A program made the position numbers and the translations under genes. From contig WAID01000014.1 of the NCBI GenBank assembly GCA_016584495.1, positions 310,001 through 374,000 of the forward strand: 64,000 nt of DNA. Reading direction: 5' to 3'. The stretch is from Celoporthe dispersa (Eukaryota > Ascomycota > Sordariomycetes > Diaporthales > Cryphonectriaceae). The number at the start of each line of letters is the position of its first letter. The first letter of the stretch is position 1. Positions 47,302 to 59,334 of the stretch are shown one piece after another. The notes under the pieces were generated by a model. The model was not told the origin of the DNA and did no database searches. It saw nothing but the letters and a program-made list of their open reading frames with translations.

Positions 47302-48756
47302 GCTTTTATCTAATTTAGCAATAAATAGGATAGAGGAAATAATAAATAATAAGCTAGATTAAATAAATTTTTTGTATAAATTCTTCTCAAGCTATTTTCA
47401 GAATATAATAAGCTTATTTCAGAATATAATATATAGCAGGCTGAATAAAGCAGTCTTTCTCTTTTAGAAAGCGATATAATAATTATAAAAATAATAAAAT
47501 AGTAATTTATTAGCTTTTTTCAGGAAGAATATATTAGTAAATTCCTAAAATTCGGAGAGTAGAGAATTAGCTAGCTCCGAAGCTAATTTCTTCAATAAAG
47601 CAATATTAATATCTTCCAAAATAATTATAAATAGGCAGCAATTCTTTTATTAGATATAAATAATACTTACTTTTAATAAGATAAAAGTAATATTATATTT
47701 GTATAAAGCTTTAAGCAAATTAGTAAAGCGATTAATATAAGCAGGCTTTAAGATATTCTATAAAGCTTTAGCTTTTATTAGGCAATTAGAGATATTGCAA
47801 TATTTCTAGCAATATTTGCTATCGAATATAATAATATGCAAAGCAAAGCAAATTATAGGATTATATTATTTAAGCTATAATATCTTTAGAATAATAGAAT
47901 AATAAGCGAATTAAATAATAAAAAGCTTTAGCTTTTTCTAATAATAATTATTAATTTAGTAAATAGCTAAAATATAATATAAGATTTTCTTGCTTTTTAT
48001 AAAGCAGCTATTAAAGATTTCGATCTCAAATAGCTTTTTTAATAGCAATAATAGCAAATTATAATCTTTAATCTAGCTTTTATTAATAAAAGCCTTTCTT
48101 TTAGCTTCAGAATCTATTAAAATATAAGTAGATAGAATTTATCTCTCTATTATCAGATATAATAGCAAGATTAATATTCAAGAGTATTGATTTTCTTTTT
48201 TCTTAATTGAAAATCTAATAGCAATAGTAGCAAAAATATAGATTTTGCGCAAAGCAATTTTATTATCCCTACTAGAATAGTTTATTTTAGCTAGAATAAT
48301 AGATTCAATAATAGAAGTTTAAGAGCAATTTATTCTAAGCTTGCATTATTTAATAAGCTAAAATTAGAGAAGATTTCTCGAATATATCTTAAAAATAACT
48401 AAATTAATAAATAAAGCAAAAACTAAGCAATAGATTAGCTAAATAAGCTATTAGATCGATTATATTAAGCTTGCATTCAAAAATTATAAAAATAAGTATC
48501 CAATTTGGAATAATTAATAATAAAATAATTAGATAAACTATAATAATAGTATTTATAATGCTTTTTGCAGCTATTATCTCGCTGCTAAAAGCTTAAATCT
48601 ATAAATTCTCTAGCAATAGTAAATATAGAAAGAGCTTTAGAAGAGGAATACTTCTAAAGCTAAAAGAGATTAGTAGATTGAAATCTAGATAATATAGTAA
48701 AAAGAATATTCTTAGTCTGAGAGACTTGCTATTAATACTAATAGTAATAATTATTT

Positions 48757-49307
48757 ATTAGTCTATTATTCTATAATAGCTAATTAAATATAGAAATAAA
48801 TAAAGATTATTTCTGAATAGCTTCAATTCTATCTAACAGAGCAAAAACTCCGATATTTTTCAATAGAAGCAAAAGCTTCGTAATAGGAATTCTATCCTAT
48901 TATTAGCTTAAAACAAACATTCATTATTAAATTAAATAACAATAAGAAATTCTATTAAAAGAATGCTATATTAATCAAATAAAATTAAATAACAATAGAA
49001 TTCTATAGAAAAGGAATTCTGTAATAAAATTAGAATTCCAATATACGAATGTTATTAGCTGATTAAAATTATATTAATTAGCTAAAGAATGCTAGATGCT
49101 AATTAAATAACAAATAATAGTAATTTTAATCAAATCAGTAAAACTAGATTGAAGAAAATTCAATTATAAATATATCGAATATTTCCTTCTTATTCGAATA
49201 AGCTAGATAGAATAACCATCAACGAATACAACAGTTCTTCAACTATTGACTATCAACCTTCTACTTCTTCAACTTTTTCAGTTTTCCCACTTTCTACTAC
49301 CTTTTGA
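48757..49307 (+). repeat. Repeat A, complete copy
   Basis: 551 bp, one of the least mutated copies (AACAGAGCAAAAACTCCG and GCAAAAGCTTCG kept). It forms a head-to-head pair with 49364-49914, only 56 bp apart. Confidence 0.85.
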
Positions 49308-52126
49308 ATATTATATTAATAATATAAAATTGCATATATATTATTATTTCGATTTTATATATCTCAAAAGGTAATAGGAAATGGGAAAACTGAAAAAGTT
49401 GAAGAAGTAGAAGGTTGATAGTCAATAGTTGAAGAACTGTTGTATTCGTTGATGGTTATTCTATCTAGCTTATTCGAATAAGAAGGAAATATTCGATATA
49501 TTTATAATTGATTTTTCTTTAATCTAATTTTACTAATTTGATTAAAATTATTATTATTTGTTATTTGATTAGCGTTTAGCAGTCTTTGGCTAATTAATGT
49601 AATTTTAATCTTTCAATAACATTCGTATATTGGAATTCTAATTTTTATTATAAAATTCCTTTTCTATAAAATTCTATTGTTATTTAATTTTATTTGATTA
49701 ATATAATATTTTTTAATAGAATTTCTTATTGTTATTTAATTTAATAACGAATATTTGTTTTAAATTAATAATAAGATAGAATTTCTATTACGAAGCTTTT
49801 GCTTCTATTGAAAAATATCGGAGTTTTTGCTCTGTTAGATAGAATTGAAGCTATTCAGAAATAATCTTTATTTATTTCTGTATCTAATTAGCTATTATAG
49901 AGTAATAGACTAATAAATATCGATATATTAATTATAGCAAAAGCTGAAATTAATAATCTATTATTTATTCAATAAGAAAATCAATAGAATTTAATAATTA
50001 ACGAAATAGATTTCAATATCGATTTCGATTTAATTAGCAATTTCATTTTACAAAATTATTTATTAAAAAATATTAGTAATAATTTTAATAATATCAATAT
50101 AATATTATTTAAAAATTAGAAAACTTTATTTATTAATGAAAAAATAAATGATTTATATTATTTACTTATTAAATTTATTAAAAAATTAATAAAAGTTTTT
50201 GTAATTAATTCAAATAAATTAAAATATATCTTATATAAAAGCAATTGAATTATATTAAAAAAACTATTAATAAATTAATTATTAATATAAAACATTTAAG
50301 ATTGAATAATAAATAAATTAAATAATATAAATAAAATATTGAATTACGAAGTTTGTTATAAAGTTAATATAATACAAAATATAAATAAATTTAAAGCTAT
50401 AATTGAAAATTAATATACGAATAGAATAAAATAATTTGTTAGCGATAATAATATTAAATATATGAATAAACGATTTCAATATATATTAAATAATAATAAT
50501 ATAATATATTACAAATTTTCGCTTTATATTTTATAACAAAAAAAATAGAAACATAAAATAAATATTATTAAATAAAATAAAAGCTTTATTAACAATTATT
50601 AATTTATTTTTTATTTATAAAAAAAGTATTAATAATAGTTTATCTCTTATACAATCGCATATTATATTCAATTATTGATTTTGAATCTCTTGTCGAATTG
50701 AAAAACAAAAATAAATCGAATATTAATAATATAAAGATTTTCGATAGCTTATTATATTATAAATTAAAAAATCGAACAAATAAATTAAATCGAATCTAAA
50801 GCTGCTTTAAACTCATTAATTAGCTTTAACAAAAATAATATTAATTATAAAATATAAAATTTGAAAATAATAAAATTTACAACGCAGCTAGCTAATATGA
50901 ATTTGAGATTTAAAAATAATAAAAAATAGCTCTTTAAAATTATCGAATAAAAATAAGCATATATCGAAATTAAATTTAAATAATAATATAAATTATATCG
51001 ATTCAAATTATATCAATTCAAATAATTTAAATAATAAATTCGACATTATTTCGAATAACGAATTATTATTTAATTTATAAAACGAATTAATAAATAATAA
51101 TGTTATAAAAGAAATTAATAAATTAAATAAGCTATTTTTATAATTCTTTTATTTTAATAAAAATAATTCAGTTTTTACGAAAATAGTTATAAAATAATTA
51201 ATATTGCTTTCCAAAAAAATATTATTATTATTATTATTGAAAACGATATTAATAAATTAGCTAATATATTCATTTGTATAATTAATACAAATAAAAAATT
51301 GCTTATTTATAAACAAATTATAAATAGCAAAAAAGTTATTCAATAGCTAAATTTAATAAAAGCTGAAATAAACGAATCAAAAAAGCAATATATTTGAAAA
51401 TTAATTGAATTATTAAAGAATCGAAAAACGCTAAAGAAGCATTGAATATATAAATAAAAATAAACGAATTTGGAAATATTATTCGTTATAAATTTTATTG
51501 AATTATATAAAGCTTTAATCAAATATTAAATATAAATTATTTTGAAACTTTTAAAACAATTCATCGAAGCGAAATTTATCGATTAGCTTTTATAACTAAT
51601 TTATATTTCAGCAAATAATTGCTATTAATACAAGCGAAATTAAATATATAAATTCAAAAAAAAGCTGCTAAAAAGCTATTTATTTAAATTATTAATTAAT
51701 TTTATTTAATAATAAATTAAATTTAGAATTAAATTTAAATAAATTAGCTATTACAACAAATTTAAAATTAATTCAAAAAGTAATTGAAAATTTTAAATAT
51801 TATAAAAAAATAAATATATTAATATTTGCTATTATTATATACAACAATGCGTTTAAAAAGAAAAATTAATATTAATGCATTGTAAAAGCAAAGAAAACTT
51901 AGCTAATTTATTAATTAAAAGCGTTTTTATAAATCAATTTACTAATTACGTCGATAAATTAAATTTAATAAAGAAATAGATTATATATATATATATATAT
52001 AAATAAATAATTTCGAAATAAAATATTTTTATATTTAAATATCGAAAAAAATATTTAAATAAATAGTTTCTGCTATTAAATAAATAATTAAGCTAAATTC
52101 AATATTGAATATAGCTTAAAAAAGCT
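49308..52126 (+). mobile_element. Older Copia family (Copia-2), plus-strand copy 2, interrupted by repeat A
   Basis: 49308-49363 matches the LTR-region sequence at 33436-33490. After a repeat A copy, 49915-52126 is the inverted counterpart of the minus-strand Copia-2 polyprotein (37250-40620). It therefore carries degraded protease, integrase and reverse transcriptase sequence on the plus strand, without any long open frame. Confidence 0.65.
49364..49914 (-). repeat. Repeat A, complete copy, inverted
   Basis: 551 bp starting TCAAAAGGTAATAGGAAATG on the plus strand, with the same length as its partner at 48757-49307. Confidence 0.85.
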
Positions 52127-52246
52127 ATTATTTTATTATTTTATAATAGCTAATTAAATATAGAAATAAATAAAAATTATTTTTGAATAGTTTCAATTTT
52201 ATTTAACGAAACAAAAACTTCAATGGTTTTTAATAAAAAGCAAAAG

Positions 52247-52599
52247 TATTGAGCGGCTGAAATATGCGATGCAGATATATTACGAGAGATGCTTTTTCTT
52301 CGAAGAAGAAAAAGAAACGATATCTACTCTAGATATATATATAATTGTCAGGGGCTGCGAGAGAATACAAAATGAATCTACTATAGATACGCTCGATGAA
52401 TTCACTATGCATTTCATAATAAATGTATCACGCATTCTCTAATGAATTTATTATATATTCGCTAATGAGTTTACTATATATTTCATAATGAATTCATTAT
52501 ATATTCTTTAATAAATTTATTATGCATTTCGTAATAAATTCATTATATATTCTATAATAAATGCATTATTAAATAATAATAAATAATGCGAATGTATTA
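52247..52599. mobile_element. 353-bp insertion with AAAAG target duplication and internal 23-bp tandem repeat
   Basis: It interrupts repeat A inside the motif GCAAAAGCTTCG. AAAAG is present on both sides (52242-52246 and 52600-52604). Ends read TATTGAGCGG and ATGTATTA, compatible with a solo LTR whose TG/CA were mutated, but no full element is in the window. It contains a near-palindrome CTTTTTCTTCGAAGAAGAAA and the minisatellite at 52370-52575. Confidence 0.65.
52370..52575. repeat. Degenerate 23-bp minisatellite
   Basis: About eight units close to ATGAATTCATTATATATTCT followed by ATA, with alternating variants (GAATTC, AAATTT, GAGTTT cores). Confidence 0.75.
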
Positions 52600-52639
52600 A
52601 AAAGCTTCGTAATAGAAATTCTATTCTATTATTAGTTTA

Positions 52640-52907
52640 TCAAAAAGTAATAGAAAATAAGAAAATTGAAAGATTGAAAAAATAGAAAATTGAAAGATTG
52701 AAAAAATAGAAAATTGATAATCAATAATTGAAAAATTGAAATTTTTCAATTTAATTTTATTGATTTGATTAAAATTATTATTATTTGTTATTTAATTAGC
52801 TTTTAGCATTTTTTGGCTAATTAATATAATTTTAAGTTTTTAATAATATTCGTATATTGAAATTTTAATTTTATTACAATTTGTTTTACAAATATTTGTT
52901 TTAAATT
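52640..52907 (-). repeat. Repeat A, inverted, truncated
   Basis: About 268 bp from TCAAAAAGTAATAGAAAATA, containing an extra tandem copy of a short AAAATTGAAAGATTGAAAAA stretch, ending at the Copia-1 target duplication. Confidence 0.7.
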
Positions 52908-53602
52908 TCAAAGACGAAGATTACTATGCATTTAGGATCGAAGGGATTATATAATCAGCTTATGTAATAGTATAAGCGCTTGTTCAAAAGAGGAATAGTA
53001 AGAGGGATTGATTTATATTGTATTGTTGTTATTGTTGCGCTTGCTTTCTTTCTTTCCTCGAAAGAGAAAGGGAAGGCATTTATTTATAATTAAATTATTC
53101 TAATTTCACGAATATTCTATTGCTATTGATTTATAATCAACAGCTATTGATTTGTAAGCATTTATCAGCTATTATAAATCAACGTTGCATTCGTATACAT
53201 TAATTATTACACAGAGAGCTTCGAGGAAAAATATATAATACGATAAAGTTTAGCTTTCGCTACCTTAGTATTTCTCGAAACTTCTAGCACCTTCTGCTTA
53301 TATAATATGCTTAGTAAGCAACCCCTTACATAATCATATATTATATCACTATATAATATATAGTGATTAGTAATATGATTTCCTTGGCTCTATAGCTCGT
53401 TTAGTTATTGAATAATAAGAGAAATATATATATATATATATATTCGAATTTCTTCGAATATTTATTATTTCTCTTTCCTATTTGAGCATATATAGAAATA
53501 TATATATATTATTTTATATATTATCAGCTATAAGTTATTGCTAACATAATATGATTACATAATATTTATAATTATAATATAAATATAATTATATATGCTT
53601 AT
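52908..53602 (-). repeat. 3' LTR of Copia-1
   Basis: 695 bp, collinear with 58584-59272, including TAAGCAACCCCTTACATAAT and the (TA)n tract. The first 50 bp differ by several transitions. Confidence 0.85.
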
Positions 53603-54149
53603 ACTCTCTCGTAATTCTTTTGCAAGAGCAAATGAATTAATTATTAAAGTATTTATATATATTTATATATTAAGAAATGTTTATATATTTCCTAATAAAG
53701 TAATATTTGCTATACTTGTAAAGCTTATTAAGCTTATTCTATAATTATTTTATATATTTATTTGTTTATATACGCATATTATAATTATATATATAGATAT
53801 ATATATATATATATATTTCGTCGACCTTTTTCGCTGCTCGTAAAGCTTATATACAAATACCATATCTTTATATTTATATATTGCTAGCATATCTCCTATA
53901 TATTTCTATAACTAAATAGAAATATGTAAAGCGCAATTATTATTATTATTATATAGTTTCATTATATTCTTTTTTATTATATAAATCATTATTTATATAT
54001 ATTTCCAGATTTTCTATATTATTTAATATATTAGCCTATTTTATAAGATATTTCTGCTAAGGATTTAGCAGATTTTTCGTAAGAAAATCAGCTAATTATT
54101 TTTTTATAAGAGTATATATTATTCTTATTTTATTATCAGCTATTGCTTA

Positions 54150-54578
54150 CTATATATAATAATATATTATATTAATATGCTTAGTTCTTTTATGAAATTC
54201 AGGGTTTTCTGCTAATTTAATAGCATTAGTATTATCTACTAATATAATAAGCGTTTCTATATTATATTTTAATTTCAAAGCTGAATTAAAATATTTATAT
54301 AGATTATTTAAATATATAGCCTTTCTAATAGCTTCTTTTAAAGCTATATATTCGGCTTCATAAGAGCTAATTGCAATAGTCTTTTGCAATTGAGAATTCC
54401 AGCTAATAATATTATTATTAGCTATATTCTTATTATTATTATTTGATAGAGAGAATATATAGCCTATTGTAAATCTTTTATTATTTATATTATTTGCGAA
54501 ATTGCTATTATAATACTCTTTTATTATAAAATCAATAATATTGCAATTATATATTATACCCAAATCGAAGAATTTCAA
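54150..54578 (-). pseudogene. Copia-1 RNase H fragment
   Basis: 142 codons open. ISWNSQLQKTIAISSYEAEY and LVDNTNAIKLAENPEFHKRT are the Copia RNase H signatures, with the catalytic Glu and Asp positions still present. It continues the reverse transcriptase block on the same strand. Confidence 0.85.
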
Positions 54579-54587
54579 TAAATATTT

Positions 54588-55900
54588 CTAGATATAATTT
54601 AGCGCTTTAAAATGCTTATTATTAGGATTACTTATAAATCTTAAATAATATATAATACTAAAAGCTAAATCTAAATGAGTTTTTAAAATAGAATATAATA
54701 AAAACTCTATATGCTTTTGAAATTCTATTATATCAGTTTTATTTGCTATTAATTTATTTTTACTAAGCTTTTTCTCTAGAATTCTAGATATTAAAACCAG
54801 CTTATAATTATTTATATTTATATTGAATTTATCAAGAAGCTTCTTTATATAAGCAGTTTGATGCATATATAACTGCTTTTTCTTATAATTAATATTTAAA
54901 TCGATTCCTAGAAAAGATTTGGATAGCCTTATCTTTTCTATTTCAATATCTTTATATAAATCCTTTTCTAGATTATTTATATTATTATTATTTGCGCTTA
55001 TTATAAGCATATTATCAACATAGCAAATTATAATTATTAATAGCTTTTTATTTATATATATGCCTTCGTTATATAGATATTTCTCGAAACCGTATTTATA
55101 TAAAATATTCGAAAGATATTTATTCCAAAGGCATAAAGCTTATTTTAAGCTATATAAAGCTTTATTTAATTTAGCTACCTTATTTTTATATATATTATTA
55201 TTATATAAACCTAATAGTAATTGCATATAGATTTCTATATCAATATCAGCATGAATAAATGCATTTTTCATATCGTATTGCATTATATTATATCCTTTAT
55301 TTATAGCAATTATAAGCAATATATGCTAGATTTCTGAACAATAGATAGTACTAAAAGTATCTAAGTAATCTATACTTAATACTTAATTAAAGCTTTGAAT
55401 TACTTATCTTGCTTTATATCGATAGATTTTTTCTTTATTTATAATCCAATTAGGATTTATATAATTATTATTTATAAGCTTTTTCTTATATATCTATCTG
55501 CTATTTATAACAACTTTTCTAGAAGGTAAGTCTATTATATCGAAAGTATTTCGGCTATTTAATATTTTATTTTCTTCTTTTATAGCTAAAAGCTATTCAG
55601 AAGCCTCAGAACTATTAAAAGCCTATTTAATAATATTAAGCTTATATATATTCGAAGTTATTAATATAAATCCTTCTGAAATAAATAGACTAAAATTATA
55701 TTCTATATATAGAATAGTATCTTTAATAATTAAAGTAATAGAATCTATAGAAGATCTATTACTATTGCTATTATTAATATTATTTTCGATAATTTGATTA
55801 TTATCGAATTCAGAAGAATTTATTATTTCGAAATCTTTATAATAGTCTTTATTATATTAAGATATTATTACTTCAAATTTCGAAGTATTATTAGCCGATA
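54588..55900 (-). pseudogene. Copia-1 reverse transcriptase remnant
   Basis: The open part 54588-55010 carries the C-terminal RT/connection motifs (SKSFLGIDLNI, LYMHQTAYIKKLLDKF, LDLAFSIIYYLRF). Upstream the frame is broken by stops, but the pattern around 55000-55030 (a YVDN-like turn, Tyr-Val-Asp-Asp in the family) and 55440-55560 fits Copia RT. Confidence 0.7.
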
Positions 55901-56032
55901 TATTCAATATATCTTTATTATTATTATTTATTATATCGAAAGATAATACTTCTCCCTTATTATCTTTATTATATATTATTTCTTTTCGTTTAATAAATTA
56001 TATTAATATTCAATTATAATGCAATCCTTAAT

Positions 56033-56901
56033 CTATATAAGTCTTTTATTGCTTATATTCCAGACTTTATAATTATTATTATTGTCTCTATAGCTAATAA
56101 GAGCTGATTTTATAGCTTTTGGATCTAATTTATTTCGATAGCTATTATCTTTATAATAAACAATAAATCTCCAAGCTTTTATATTATTTATATTCAGCTT
56201 TATTTTATATTTAGCTTTATAAATAGTAATATAATTTAATTCTTTATAAGACATTCTATTATATATATATATATAGCTGCTAATAAAGCTTCTCTCTAGA
56301 AGTATTTAGGAAGATTTGCTATATATAATAAAGCATAAATCTTATTTAATAGAATACAATTTATTCATTCTATTAAATTAATAAGCTCTTTTATATATAA
56401 AGGAATTATATTATGCATTATTCCAGCTGCTTTTAAATATATCTTGAAATTATTATTTATATATTTACAGCTATTATTAGTAAAGAATTCTTTTACTCTT
56501 TTATTATTATTGTTATTATTTGCTTTATTTATAAATATTTTGAAAGCTTTTAAAGCTTTACTTTTATTTTTAAATAAATATATTTCGAGAAAACAGCTCT
56601 TTTTATCGAAAAAGATTATATAATACTTATAATTATTATAAGTAGCTGGATTTATAAACTCTTCTATATTAGAATATATCTATTTGTTTATATTATATAA
56701 AAACAGATTATTTTCTGATTTTCTATTTATTTTAGCAATAGATTTTGCTTTCAAGCATATTTCACATATTTCTTTATTAAATTCCTTTATATCTTCAGTT
56801 ATATAAGCAATATTATTGCTTTTAAAGAATTTTATTAAAGCTTGAAGCTCTATATGCTCTAAGCATATTTTCTTTATATAAAGCAATAGTATTATTATCA
56901 A
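56033..56901 (-). pseudogene. Copia-1 integrase remnant
   Basis: At 56680-56901 the GAG-pre-integrase/zinc motif is visible (KEICEICLKAKSIAK). At 56033-56254 the integrase C-terminal pattern is visible (DPKAIKSALISYRDNNNNYKVW; family form K..KG..VGY.....Y+VW). Between them lies the core domain with stops. Confidence 0.75.
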
Positions 56902-57175
56902 ATATTGATTTTATATTATAATTAATTGATAATTTATTAATAGATAATAAATTGACTCCTAATTCAAGAATATAATAAATATTTTTAATAAAGAAATATT
57001 TATTAAATTCGATAATAAGATTATCTTCTTCTTTTACTTCTATAATAGAAGCATTACCCTAATTCATAGTTTTATTTATATAATAATAGTTTGATAATAA
57101 TTATTTATTAAATACTATATTTATATTAGCAATATTATCAACTATAAAAGTATTAAGCTTATATATATTTCCTTT

Positions 57176-58567
57176 TTAATAATCTTTTTTAGTAAAAACT
57201 ATATCTATAAATATATTTAGATTATCTTTATAAGAAATATTAGCTTTTGCTGCTTTATTATTAGAATTATAAAAATTATTTACCTTATCGAGATTATTTT
57301 CGCTTATATTATAATCCATTAGGTTATTAGTCAATATATCAATTAAATTAGAATAATTTTCAATCGATTTATTATTATATAAGATAATTAATGCTTTTTC
57401 TCGATTATTTCTTTCTATTCGATTTAGATTATCGCGATTTATTTGTTTATTAGAGTTATTCCAGCCTTTTAGAGCTAGCTTAGAATGCAGAAAATAGCAT
57501 TTATCTGCTATATGCCCTAATAATTTGTAATAATTGCAAAATATTCTTTTTTGCTTTTTATAAAGCTTTTTCATATCTTTTTTATTCGAAAGAGTAAATC
57601 TTTTCGAATTTTTTCTTTTTATCCAAAGCAAATAAAATATTCTCTTTCTTTTCTTTTCCTCTTGATTCATTAATAATAAAGGAAAAAAGAGATTCCATAT
57701 TATATACTTTTAGATCTTTTCTCAATATCTGAATAACCCTAGATATAAAGCTTTCATAGCTATTATCTAGATTATATAAAACCCAGGAAATAATAATCTA
57801 TTTAGGAAGCAATATATCTTTCGATTTAAAGTTATCGATAAGTTTTTTAATTTTCGATAAATAGCCTTCAATAGTAGAATAATTCGAAAGGCTATTATTA
57901 AAAAACTTATAGAGAATAAGATAATCTATAGTAAATTCTTTAGGATTATATAGACTTTCTAATTTCTCTTAAGCACTTTTAGCTGTTTTTTCTGCCCTTA
58001 TATGCAATAAAAGGCCATCCTCGTATAATAGCTTAATTATAGCGAAAGCTTTTCAATTGATTTCTTTATCGATTTTATTATTTACTGAAAAAGGTTTAAT
58101 AGCATTAATATAACTCTTTTCGATTAAAGCTACTTCCGTTCTAAGGAATCAAATAATATAATTATCTATTCTCTTAAGCTTCGGAATAGCAATCTTATCG
58201 ATAAAAGCTATTTTCACTTATAAAAGAAATATTCTTTTAAAGGAAAAGATTATTGAATAAATATATATATATTTATTCGAAGTTATTTGATAAGATATAA
58301 ATTATATAAAAAGCTTCCTTTCTTATTTAAAATAAGAAAAATAAAAAGAGGCTTAGAAGAAAGGCGTATTTCTTCGTAATATTCCTCGATAGAATCGAAA
58401 GCATAGATTTCGAAGCTGTTAAGATAAATAGAAGATTCTTCATATAAAATTTGATTCTTATAGCGAATATATGCTTGTAAAGCATTAGCTTGAGATTCCT
58501 CTATAATGATAGAAAAGGAATAGTCGATTAAAAAATCGCTATAAGAGAATTCGTTAATTAATTGCAT
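57176..58567 (-). pseudogene. Copia-1 gag remnant
   Basis: The Met at 58567 lies just after the presumed primer-binding site. A 94-codon frame follows, then broken sequence, then 164 codons with the knuckle CNYYKLLGHIADKC, where the second Cys of CX2C is Tyr (TGT/TGC to TAT/TAC, a RIP-type change). Confidence 0.75.
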
Positions 58568-58569
58568 AT

Positions 58570-58583
58570 CCGAGCTTATAACC
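58570..58583 (-). promoter_or_regulatory. Presumed primer-binding site of Copia-1
   Basis: Minus strand GGTTATAAGCTCGG, immediately inside the 5' LTR. It differs by two transitions over the first twelve bases from the complement of the conserved GGGCTCATAACC part of initiator tRNA-Met, the site used by Copia-type half-tRNA priming. Confidence 0.6.
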
Positions 58584-59272
58584 TCAAAGATAGAAATTAC
58601 TATGTATTTAAGATCGAGGGAATTATATAATCAGCTTATATAATAGTATAGGCGCTTATTCAAAAGAGGAATAGTAAGAGGAGTTGATTTATATTGTATT
58701 ATTATTATTATTATTTTCTTTCTTTTCTCGAGAGAGGAAGGAAAGACATTTATTTATAATTGAACTATTCTAGTTTCTCGAATATTCTATTGCTATTAAT
58801 TTATAATCAATAGCTATTGATTTGTAAGCATTTATCAGCTATTATAAATCAACATTGCATTCGTATATATTAGTTATTACGCAGAGGGCTTCGAGGAAAA
58901 ATATATAATACGATAAGGTTTGGCTTTCGCTACCTTAGTATTTCTCGAAACTTCTAGCACCTTCTGCTTATGTAATATGCTTAGTAAGCAACCCCTTACA
59001 TAATCATATGTTATATCACTATATAATGTATAGTGATTAGTAATATGGTTTCCTTGGCTCTATAGCTCGTTTAGTTATTGAATAATAAGAGAAATATATA
59101 TATATTTATATATTCGAATTTCTTCGAATATTTATTATTTCTCTTTCCTATTTGAGCATTTATAGAAACATATATATATTATTTTATATATTATCAGCTA
59201 TAAGTTATTGCTGACGTAATATGATTACGTAATATTTATAGTTATAGTATAAATATAGTTATATATGCTTAT
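58584..59272 (-). repeat. 5' LTR of Copia-1
   Basis: 689 bp, collinear with 52908-53602. It drives minus-strand transcription of the element. Confidence 0.85.
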
Positions 59273-59277
59273 AAATT

Positions 59278-59334
59278 AATTAGCTTATATATATCTAAGC
59301 TTATTTTTCAAAATATTTAATTGCTTTAAGCAAT
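59278..59334 (-). mobile_element. Short Copia-2 fragment at the right edge of the island
   Basis: TTAGCTTATATATATCTAAG and TTTAATTGCTTTAAGC match the integrase start of the Copia-2 minus copy (about 39268-39326). It is fused directly to the HET pseudogene, so a Copia-2 insertion or rearrangement cut that gene before Copia-1 arrived. Confidence 0.7.

Larger units (their letters stand above)
42370..48756 (-). mobile_element. Ty3/Gypsy LTR retrotransposon, RIP-mutated, 5' end lost, nested insertion
   Basis: Coding strand is minus. One LTR (42370-42626) starts TGTCACGGTAGCTGG. Next to it, 42627-42637 reads AGAAAGGGGAG on the minus strand, a good polypurine tract, so this is the 3' LTR. Going up the minus strand, an RNase H remnant lies at about 44450-45000 and the reverse transcriptase at about 45360-45640: DYCALNNIIIKD, KYFSKINIISIFNN, FYTYFSLFEIFIMLFGF, then AYLNN where the family has YLDD. 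The gag-only element (45646-47301) splits the upstream part. Many Gln codons are now TAG. The region right of 47302 is a decayed gag/protease part, ending where repeat A starts, so the 5' LTR is missing. Confidence 0.85.
52127..52639 (+). repeat. Repeat A, plus copy, split by a 353-bp insertion and truncated
   Basis: Family sequence at 52127-52246 resumes at 52605-52639 (AGCTTCGTAATAGAAATTCT..) after the insertion at 52247-52599, then stops where an inverted copy begins. Confidence 0.75.
52908..59272 (-). mobile_element. Copia LTR retrotransposon (Copia-1), complete in outline, RIP-mutated
   Basis: 6.36 kb with two LTRs of about 690 bp and matching flanks AAATT (52903-52907 and 59273-59277). 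Coding strand minus. Order on that strand is typical Copia: gag (58567 to about 57180), gag-pre-integrase and integrase (about 56950-56030), reverse transcriptase (about 55900-54590), RNase H (54578-54150). Directly inside the 5' LTR, 58570-58583 reads GGTTATAAGCTCGG on the minus strand, close to the complement of the initiator-tRNA-Met anticodon stem-loop, suggesting half-tRNA priming. Open frames reach 164 codons, so it is the least decayed element here, but stops split every domain. Confidence 0.9.
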
